Positions 14,476 through 18,459 of a stretch of 18,459 bases of DNA are shown in pieces. Every line of letters starts with the position of its first letter. Position 1 is the stretch's first letter. A model generated the notes under the pieces. That model ran no database searches and was not told where the DNA came from. It was given only the letters and a program-made list of their open reading frames with translations. This DNA comes from Bdellovibrionales bacterium (GTDB taxonomy: Bacteria > Bdellovibrionota > Bdellovibrionia > Bdellovibrionales > JAMPXM01). The stretch is from positions 1-18,459 of the forward strand of contig SXSP01000397.1 of the NCBI GenBank assembly GCA_005792225.1. Direction: 5' to 3'. The position numbers were made by a program, and so were the translations under genes.

Positions 14476-14534
14476 AAGAGACCTCCGATCCAAGACCTCG
14501 GGCTATTTAAGGTCTGGCCCTTGTGAATTGAGAC

Positions 14535-14551
14535 CCGAAACCTCGGTTTTT
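14535..14551 (+). terminator. weak terminator-like hairpin after the 13753-14475 gene
   Basis: CCGA (14535-14538), loop AACC and TCGG (14543-14546) are followed by TTTTT (14547-14551). The stem is only four base pairs, so termination efficiency is doubtful. A second hairpin, AGACCT with AGGTCT, lies just upstream (about 14497-14519) and has no T-run. Confidence 0.3.
14538..14549. repeat. palindrome AAACC-TC-GGTTT, copy 1
   Basis: Perfect five-base half-sites separated by two bases. It shares the AACC/GGTT core with the elements at 14703 and 14965. It overlaps the weak terminator hairpin, so it may be only a by-product of that structure. Confidence 0.4.
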
Positions 14552-14578
14552 GCGATGAAATAGGGCTACCCTCATACC

Positions 14579-14606
14579 TTTACTCCGTCTTTTCGTAACA
14601 TAATAT
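14579..14606 (+). promoter_or_regulatory. weak promoter candidate for the CPBP protease gene
   Basis: TTTACT (14579-14584) and TAATAT (14601-14606) are separated by 16 bases, each matching the sigma-70 consensus at four of six positions. This is the most AT-rich spot of the intergenic region (C-A-T-A-A-T-A-T-T-A). The distance to the ATG at 14848 would give a long leader. Confidence 0.3.
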
Positions 14607-14652
14607 TACTTATCAGAACCATTTTCCCAGATCGATCGTCTAGCCCTTTCTC

Positions 14653-14664
14653 GGTTCTCGAACC
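14653..14664. repeat. palindrome GGTTC-TC-GAACC
   Basis: Perfect five-base half-sites with a two-base spacer, in the opposite half-site order (GGTT first) to the neighbouring AACC-N2-GGTT palindromes. It lies between the promoter candidate and the palindrome at 14703. Confidence 0.4.
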
Positions 14665-14702
14665 TTGATTCACCTCTCAAAATCCAAATCCTTGGCGAAC
14701 GA

Positions 14703-14716
14703 AAAACCTGGGTTTT
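14703..14716. repeat. palindrome AAAACC-TG-GGTTTT, copy 2
   Basis: Perfect six-base half-sites with a two-base spacer. With its flanks (14702-14722) it matches 17 of 21 positions of the element at 14964-14984 inside the CPBP gene, in the same orientation and 262 bp apart. Confidence 0.5.
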
Positions 14717-14731
14717 CGGCACGTCTTTTCC

Positions 14732-14800
14732 ATGACTGAGATCTTGAATGGCTCGTTGGCTCAGGATTTCTACGTAAAGCCTGATCCGCCGGTCACCTGA
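14732..14800 (+). CDS. possible 22-residue leader ORF
   Basis: An ATG at 14732 opens a frame of 22 codons ending in TGA at 14798-14800, 47 bases before the CPBP start. It encodes MTEILNGSLAQDFYVKPDPP plus V-T. No good Shine-Dalgarno precedes it (the nearest bases are pyrimidine-rich), and no run of one amino acid suggests attenuation. It is recorded as a possibility only. Confidence 0.15.
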   Translation: MTEILNGSLAQDFYVKPDPPVT

Positions 14801-14847
14801 TCAACAATTTTTGTCTCAAACAGATCCGCTTTTTCCGGAGGCACAGC

Positions 14848-15567
14848 ATGATCGTCGTTCGCAGCTCGAAACCAGAAACGAATTACCGATCTAAGTTCAA
14901 GCATCTTGATCACCCGAGCTTGAAGGTTCAAACCGCGATCCCAGAAGTTTCGAAGAACGATCAAAAAACCCTGGTTTTCGGTGCCTTGTTTTTGCTGACT
15001 TACATTGCGGTCCGATTCGGCTTCTCAAAACAGCTCGATTCGGCGGGTTTTTACGCGGGATATTTATTCGAGATCGTGATGGTCGGCCTTGCCGGCATCA
15101 TTTACCACGACCGAATTCGAATGAAGCTCGAGAATCCGGTCAGCGAACTCGCGAAAGCTTTCATACCATCCATGGTCCTGGGTGCCGCAGCTTTTTTAGC
15201 GACAAAACCCTTGGGCCTCGTCGTACCGTTTGATCTCGGCTCAATGGAAGCAATTTTGTTCTTAATCCTGATCGGACCCGTGCTTGAAGAATTCATTTTT
15301 CGAATGGCTCTTTGGCAGCCGCTTAAAGATCTAATGGGACCGCGGACGGCGCTCATCGGAACGACCTTGATTTTCGCGTACGCACACTTTCATGCGTACT
15401 GGTTCGTACCGGCCGAATACAAAACATTCGTTATTTATCAAACAATCTATGTTTTGGGGTTGGGATTTTATTGCGGATGGCGGCTCAGTAGGACCTCAGC
15501 CCTCACCGCCCCCCTGCTCGTTCACCTGGCCTTTAATCTTGGCTTCTACTTGAGTACGAAACTCTAA
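14848..15567 (+). CDS. CPBP (Abi/Rce1-type) intramembrane metalloprotease
   Basis: This 239-residue membrane protein carries the CPBP family motifs: E147-E148-F-I-F-R152 (E-E-x3-R), F-A-Y-A-H180 (F-x3-H) and H226-L-A-F-N230 (H-x3-N), the residues proposed to form the glutamate/histidine site of this intramembrane protease family. Several hydrophobic segments span about 42-235, after a charged 40-residue cytoplasmic N-terminus. Family members process prenylated proteins in eukaryotes; in bacteria they act in peptide modification, bacteriocin immunity and signalling. The substrate here is unknown, and no bacteriocin-like peptide gene is next to it. GGAGG lies six bases before the ATG. A palindrome found upstream recurs inside codons 40-44. 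The gene ends in a four-base overlap with the convergent GNAT gene. Confidence 0.88.
   Translation: MIVVRSSKPETNYRSKFKHLDHPSLKVQTAIPEVSKNDQKTLVFGALFLLTYIAVRFGFSKQLDSAGFYAGYLFEIVMVGLAGIIYHDRIRMKLENPVSELAKAFIPSMVLGAAAFLATKPLGLVVPFDLGSMEAILFLILIGPVLEEFIFRMALWQPLKDLMGPRTALIGTTLIFAYAHFHAYWFVPAEYKTFVIYQTIYVLGLGFYCGWRLSRTSALTAPLLVHLAFNLGFYLSTKL
14965..14978. repeat. palindrome AAAACC-CT-GGTTTT, copy 3 (inside CPBP gene)
   Basis: Same half-sites as copy 2 with a different two-base spacer. Both are followed by CGG. It lies about 120 bases inside the coding region, in codons encoding K-T-L-V-F. Its position could be chance, or it could be a downstream operator site. Confidence 0.4.
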
Positions 15568-16001
15568 AAACGGCGGAGCATGAAATAACGAGCGCGGCCT
15601 GGGAAAAACTCATCGATTTTTCCGAACGACTGAAAGCCCTCGCGCTCGTAGAACGCACGCGATCTTTCGTCGAATGTATCGAGATAAATACCTCTCGCGT
15701 TACGCTTCTTCGCCTCGACTGAGAGCTTTTCGAGAACGGCTTTTCCAACGCCCGAGGAGCGATGAGCTTCGGCAACCCAAACGTGACTGACGTAAACCCA
15801 GTTCCAGTGAGAATATCCGCGTAAGCCCCCGATGAGTTCACGCGTCTTGCGGTCTCGCACGGTGATGACGAGGGGCTCTCTTTTTGGCGGGCCGACATCG
15901 ATCTCCGCATGGGCTTTGAGAGCCTCATGGATTTCGCGGGCGTCTTCCGTATCATCTCGGTCCGAGACGGACCAATTGAGGTTTTCAGAATTTTGTTCCA
16001 T
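15564..16001 (-). CDS. GNAT family N-acetyltransferase
   Basis: This 145-residue protein has the GNAT fold that transfers acetyl groups from acetyl-CoA to amines. Seen: the central strand Y-V-S-H-V-W-V (70-76), the pyrophosphate-binding loop H-R-S-S-G-V-G-K (80-87, the R-x2-G-x-G type), helix A-V-L-E-K-L, and the C-terminal A-F-Y-E-R-E-G-F (116-123). The layout resembles small-molecule or aminoglycoside-like acetyltransferases rather than RimI, but the substrate is unknown. Its TAG stop overlaps the TAA of the convergent CPBP gene. It diverges from the deacetylase-like gene across a 98-bp region. Confidence 0.88.
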   Translation of the reverse strand: MEQNSENLNWSVSDRDDTEDAREIHEALKAHAEIDVGPPKREPLVITVRDRKTRELIGGLRGYSHWNWVYVSHVWVAEAHRSSGVGKAVLEKLSVEAKKRNARGIYLDTFDERSRAFYEREGFQSFGKIDEFFPGRARYFMLRRF

Positions 16002-16033
16002 ATCAAAACGTCTCGCTCGATCTCAGTCGGGGT

Positions 16034-16057
16034 TTAGGGGAGAGCCGGTTAACCTAA
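16034..16057. repeat. inverted repeat and GGTTAACC palindrome between divergent genes
   Basis: GGTTAACC (16047-16054) is a perfect eight-base palindrome, and TTAGG (16034-16038) pairs with CCTAA (16053-16057). They lie in the 98-bp region between the GNAT and deacetylase-like genes, about 45 bp before the ATG at 16100. The site may be an operator for either gene. No convincing promoter pair could be read next to it. Confidence 0.3.
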
Positions 16058-16099
16058 GAGTACAACAGGTTCAGTCGACATCTCGAGTGGAGAAGCTCT

Positions 16100-17080
16100 A
16101 TGCTTCGCAGCTTTCTTCTGATTTTTGCCTTTCTTGCGACTCCCCTCGCATCTGCCGATCAGTGCCAACTCTTCCCCGAAATCACGCAAGATTCTTCAAG
16201 TATGGTTTACCCGGTTTCAATGATTGAGGCCAAGTGGATGAGCTGCAAGAGTCATCTTACCGGCGAAATTCGCATCGGCACACGCAATCTCGTTATCGGC
16301 GGCAACCACCATGTTCTCCTCGTTGACCCATACAGCATGAAAACCGTGATTGAAAAAGATATGTGCTGGCTCTGTTCAGAGGTGGCGCCCGAGACGTTCC
16401 AGAGCACGCGTTATCAAACTGCAATCCAGCGTCTGACGAAATCCGTGGATGGACAGTTCGCAAGGGCGGGCCTCAGACGATCCGAGAATTCTCTGAGCGG
16501 TGTTATCGTCACGGCAGATTTATGCCCGAGCGCAAAGAAGATGGACCGTGATTTCATTGAGCATCTGATCTCATCGGCACGCACGGTCCCGATTCCCATT
16601 GCGTTTGCGCTCTCGGGGAAATGGTTAAAGGCTCACCCGGTAGATTTTCAGTATCTGAAGTCAAAAGTTCAGGCGCGGTCACTCGACGTGACTTGGGTCA
16701 ATCATTCCCTCACCCACCCCTATCATTCAGGCCTTCCCGACAAGGAGAACTTCCTTCGCTCCGCAGGCGTCAAGATGGCGAATGAAATTCTTGAAAACGA
16801 AAGGCTCATGATCGAGAACGGCATTACGCCGTCGGTGTTTTTCCGCTTTCCAGGTCTCATTTCCGATCAAAAGCTTTTAAGCTACCTTCAGTCGCACGGG
16901 CTCATCCCGATCGACGCCGACGCGTGGCTCGCCAAGGGCGAAATCCCGCACGAGGGTTCGGTGATTCTGATTCATGCTAATGGTAACGAGCCGAAGGGCC
17001 TCAAGGAATTCTCGAAACTCTGGAACGAGGCGCGCCTTCCGACTCCGCTCGAGCCGTTGACGAGCGCACCTCGAAAGTGA
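16100..17080 (+). CDS. exported polysaccharide-deacetylase-like (CE4/NodB-fold) protein
   Basis: This 326-residue protein has a signal peptide (MLRSFLLIFAFLATPLASA, cleavage near 19). The second half carries CE4 deacetylase motifs in order: T-A-D140-L-C (motif 1, normally T-F-D-D-G), N-H202-S-L-T-H206-P (motif 2, two metal His), R249-F-P-G (motif 3), D-A-D-A-W276 (motif 4) and I-L-I-H292 (motif 5). The second, metal-binding Asp of motif 1 is Leu; D-L-C variants exist in the family as I recall. About 120 residues before the domain, with cysteines at 22, 49, 89 and 92, are unassigned. It probably removes acetyl groups from peptidoglycan or another extracellular glycan. In Bdellovibrio such enzymes act on prey wall, but nothing here proves that role. 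GGAGA precedes the ATG. Confidence 0.8.
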   Translation: MLRSFLLIFAFLATPLASADQCQLFPEITQDSSSMVYPVSMIEAKWMSCKSHLTGEIRIGTRNLVIGGNHHVLLVDPYSMKTVIEKDMCWLCSEVAPETFQSTRYQTAIQRLTKSVDGQFARAGLRRSENSLSGVIVTADLCPSAKKMDRDFIEHLISSARTVPIPIAFALSGKWLKAHPVDFQYLKSKVQARSLDVTWVNHSLTHPYHSGLPDKENFLRSAGVKMANEILENERLMIENGITPSVFFRFPGLISDQKLLSYLQSHGLIPIDADAWLAKGEIPHEGSVILIHANGNEPKGLKEFSKLWNEARLPTPLEPLTSAPRK

Positions 17081-17097
17081 AGCCGCTCGTTAACGGC
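17053..17097 (+). terminator. long stem-loop across the convergent gene ends
   Basis: GCCGTTGACGAGCG (17053-17066) pairs with CGCTCGTTAACGGC (17084-17097) over 14 bases, with a single G-U wobble on the plus-strand RNA (C-A mismatch on the other strand). The 17-base loop can add a CAC/GTG mini-stem. It starts inside the last codons of the deacetylase-like gene and ends inside the last codons of the convergent lipoprotein gene. No T-run follows on either strand, so it may act with Rho, or as an mRNA 3'-end protector. Confidence 0.55.
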
Positions 17098-17737
17098 GTG
17101 CGGTCGCAGCGCCCTTGATGTCTTGCTCAAGTTTCACGACATCGTCACGAAACTTCGCTTTAAAAGTTTCCCAGCGTTGTTCGGTCACATTCTCTATTTT
17201 CGCGAGTTGACCAGAGACACGCGCTTTTTCGGCTTCCACGCGTTTTACAACCTGAGTTTGCTCACCCTTAGTCTGCGTCTTTGACGGATTGACGCTCTTG
17301 AGGGTCTCAAGGCTTCTTTCCATATCCCCCAGACGCGCATTCATGACGTTCTTAAAATCTTCGCGCTTGGAATAGGGAAATTCGTTGAGATCGATTGGCC
17401 CACCCACGGAAGTCGCATCATCGTGACGAAGCTGCGCGGTCGGAGCGCCAGGAATCCCTTTTTCATCGCGGGGAACGCTGGGGTCAGCAGAGTTCTTTGA
17501 GTTCATCTCATCATTCGATTCAGAAGGCGCGACAGGTGCGGCGATGTTAGCCGGCTCACGGGGAGAATTCTCTTTGTTACCGGTACTCTCGTTTGACTGA
17601 TTGTCTCTCATCGCATCCGGGATCGACTGACCACTTCCAGGAACGTTCGCCTCACATCCGACGAGCGAAATTGAGATCATCAGTGCCAAAGATAAGACCA
17701 GAGTCGGTAGCAGAGATGAGAGAAATTGTTTGCGCAT
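17090..17737 (-). CDS. lipoprotein with C-terminal coiled coil
   Basis: This 215-residue protein has a lipoprotein signal peptide ending in the lipobox S-L-V-G-C28. An Asn/Ser/Glu/Pro-rich disordered linker (about 30-110) follows, then a helical region (about 115-215) with heptad-like spacing, including L-N-E-F-P-Y-S-K-R-E-D-F and a later E-Q-R-W-E-T-F-K-A-K-F. The helical part resembles the sll1863-type stress-response or YtxH-like coiled-coil proteins; this is a loose resemblance. Acylation and the spacer suggest an outer-membrane lipoprotein. The Shine-Dalgarno AAAGGAGG lies five bases before the ATG. A perfect -35-like TTGACA is found at 17798-17803 (minus strand), but no good -10 could be matched to it. 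It is convergent with the deacetylase-like gene. Confidence 0.8.
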   Translation of the reverse strand: MRKQFLSSLLPTLVLSLALMISISLVGCEANVPGSGQSIPDAMRDNQSNESTGNKENSPREPANIAAPVAPSESNDEMNSKNSADPSVPRDEKGIPGAPTAQLRHDDATSVGGPIDLNEFPYSKREDFKNVMNARLGDMERSLETLKSVNPSKTQTKGEQTQVVKRVEAEKARVSGQLAKIENVTEQRWETFKAKFRDDVVKLEQDIKGAATARR

Positions 17738-17827
17738 TGAGTCCTCCTTTAATCGACTCCATCATCGGAGACCGCAAAGAAAGGGGCATGGCGGAGTTGT
17801 CAAAGTCTCGTGGTGATTTGCCCTGGA

Positions 17828-18376
17828 TTAGGGCGCAGCTTCGATCTCGACGATGTAATGCTGATTTTTTCCGGCGTACGTGATCCGATAAGTGCGGCCT
17901 GCCGTCACGAGTTCTCCCGACAGTTTCTCGGTCGTGGCCCAAAGGTGAACTCGACTCTTCGGATCTCCCTCGACTTGACCCACCAGCTCACCTCGCAAGC
18001 TCACGAGCGGTGACGGTTCACGAAACCTCACGGTGAAAATGGCGTCATCGAAGAGATGGAGCCTCACCAATCGATCGCCGCGCTTTGCTGCCCGCAGACT
18101 TTCTGAATGAAACACCACGCGCCTTGCTCGCAATGCGCGAAGTCCTGTTCTCGCAGTCGCTTCGCGCGCCATGGCTCGAGTGTCCGCTCCGCCGGGTACG
18201 GGCGTAAAGACGACGTCCTCGTACCGCGCTGGCAGACGCACCGACGAAGGGGTACGTAGGCCTTCGCCTGAGGGCGCGCGTGTCTTAAAGAGGCTCGCAG
18301 CGCCAATAGCAACGCCAACGAAGACCACAACGGCGATCAGAATCTTAAGTCTGGGTTTGAGATAGATTTTTCGCAC
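17828..18376 (-). CDS. anchored protein resembling a metalloprotease propeptide
   Basis: This 182-residue protein has a basic N-terminus, one hydrophobic segment (about 11-30) and a region of about 100 residues. That region reads like the propeptide domain of reprolysin-type (M12B) and peptidyl-Asp (M72) metalloproteases: V-R-L-H-L-F-D-D-A-I-F-T-V, then G-E-L-V-G-Q-V-E-G-D-P-K-S-R-V, then S-G-E-L-V-T-A-G-R-T-Y-R-I and a closing H-Y-I-V-E-I-E. In those enzymes a catalytic domain with H-E-x-x-H would follow; here TAA-type termination comes directly after E-I-E-A-A-P, and no H-E-x-x-H is found downstream. It starts at GTG (18376) with AGGA about eight bases upstream. It could be a stand-alone inhibitor or chaperone, or a truncated enzyme. 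Confidence 0.65.
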   Translation of the reverse strand: MRKIYLKPRLKILIAVVVFVGVAIGAASLFKTRAPSGEGLRTPSSVRLPARYEDVVFTPVPGGADTRAMAREATARTGLRALRARRVVFHSESLRAAKRGDRLVRLHLFDDAIFTVRFREPSPLVSLRGELVGQVEGDPKSRVHLWATTEKLSGELVTAGRTYRITYAGKNQHYIVEIEAAP

Positions 18377-18414
18377 GCAAATCCTGTATCGGAGTTTCAG
18401 TGCGTAATCTAGAG

Positions 18415-18440
18415 CGCTCGATCAAGGACTAGGTCGAGCG
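18415..18440. repeat. 7-bp inverted repeat near the window end
   Basis: CGCTCGA (18415-18421) and TCGAGCG (18434-18440) are perfect reverse complements separated by 12 bases. They lie upstream of the GTG start of the propeptide-like gene. This could be a hairpin ending the gene to the right or an operator. No T-run adjoins on the minus strand. Confidence 0.35.
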
Positions 18441-18459
18441 ATGGAGGTACTCTTTTGGA

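Larger units (their letters stand above)
14476..14847. other. 372-bp intergenic region, the longest in the window
   Basis: No convincing long gene lies here. The stretch is AT-richer than its surroundings around 14591-14612. It holds a small hairpin followed by five Ts, three short AACC/GGTT palindromes, a weak promoter candidate, a possible 22-residue ORF and the Shine-Dalgarno GGAGG (14837-14841) of the CPBP gene. If the promoter is right, the CPBP mRNA has a leader of about 235 bases. A minus-strand frame at 14770-14964 has no ribosome binding site and is probably not coding. Confidence 0.7.

Noticed and set aside
14770..14964. 64-residue minus-strand frame over the CPBP start
   Set aside because: It has no ribosome binding site, no domain, and overlaps the start of a well-supported gene.

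Overview
The window looks like chromosomal DNA from a Gram-negative predatory or environmental bacterium of the Bdellovibrionota (Bdellovibrio-like) type. This placement is an inference. It rests on a small histone-fold protein resembling the Bdellovibrio histone Bd0055, many exported proteins of unknown function, a lipoprotein with an FQNCG-type signal-peptide end, a GAF/HD-GYP cyclic-di-GMP phosphodiesterase, and very tight gene packing. I see no rRNA, tRNA, CRISPR array, insertion sequence, integrase or phage gene.

Layout. Positions 1-2625 hold the end of an unknown gene, a DUF4870 membrane protein and a small exported protein on +, an RluF/RsuA-type pseudouridine synthase on -, and an exported protein on + with its own promoter. 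Positions 2616-4166 (-) are a three-gene pterin-type operon: a short-chain dehydrogenase, a PTPS/QueD-family enzyme with complete motifs, and a second PTPS/QueD-family protein that lacks a catalytic histidine. Upstream on the same strand are the bacterial histone (4238-4450), which has its own promoter-like sequence, and the GAF/HD-GYP protein (4533-6209), whose leader carries a 10-bp inverted repeat. Positions 6296-10548 hold a peptide-binding SBP, a Cys-rich lipoprotein on +, and a His-rich zinc-type CDF transporter overlapping a membrane-anchored PotD-like SBP. Positions 10579-14475 (+) form a likely operon: Nudix hydrolase, an aldehyde dehydrogenase homologue with two altered catalytic positions, an exported protein with candidate Cys/His catalytic residues, and an anchored protein.

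The only intergenic stretch above 300 bp is 14476-14847. It contains short AACC/GGTT palindromes, a possible promoter and a possible 22-residue leader ORF. After it come a CPBP intramembrane protease (+), a GNAT acetyltransferase (-), an exported polysaccharide-deacetylase-like protein (+), a coiled-coil lipoprotein (-) and a free-standing domain resembling the propeptide of M12B/M72-type metalloproteases (-).

How the parts may work together. The window reads as nucleoid (histone), signalling (c-di-GMP turnover), pterin metabolism and envelope or secreted functions, not as one dedicated system. The best candidates for unusual biology are the histone, the dissimilar PTPS pair, the altered aldehyde dehydrogenase, the orphan propeptide-like protein and the palindrome-rich leader of the CPBP protease. 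All five tail-to-tail gene junctions are separated by 9 nt or less, or overlap. All family assignments are from motif reading; no database search was run.
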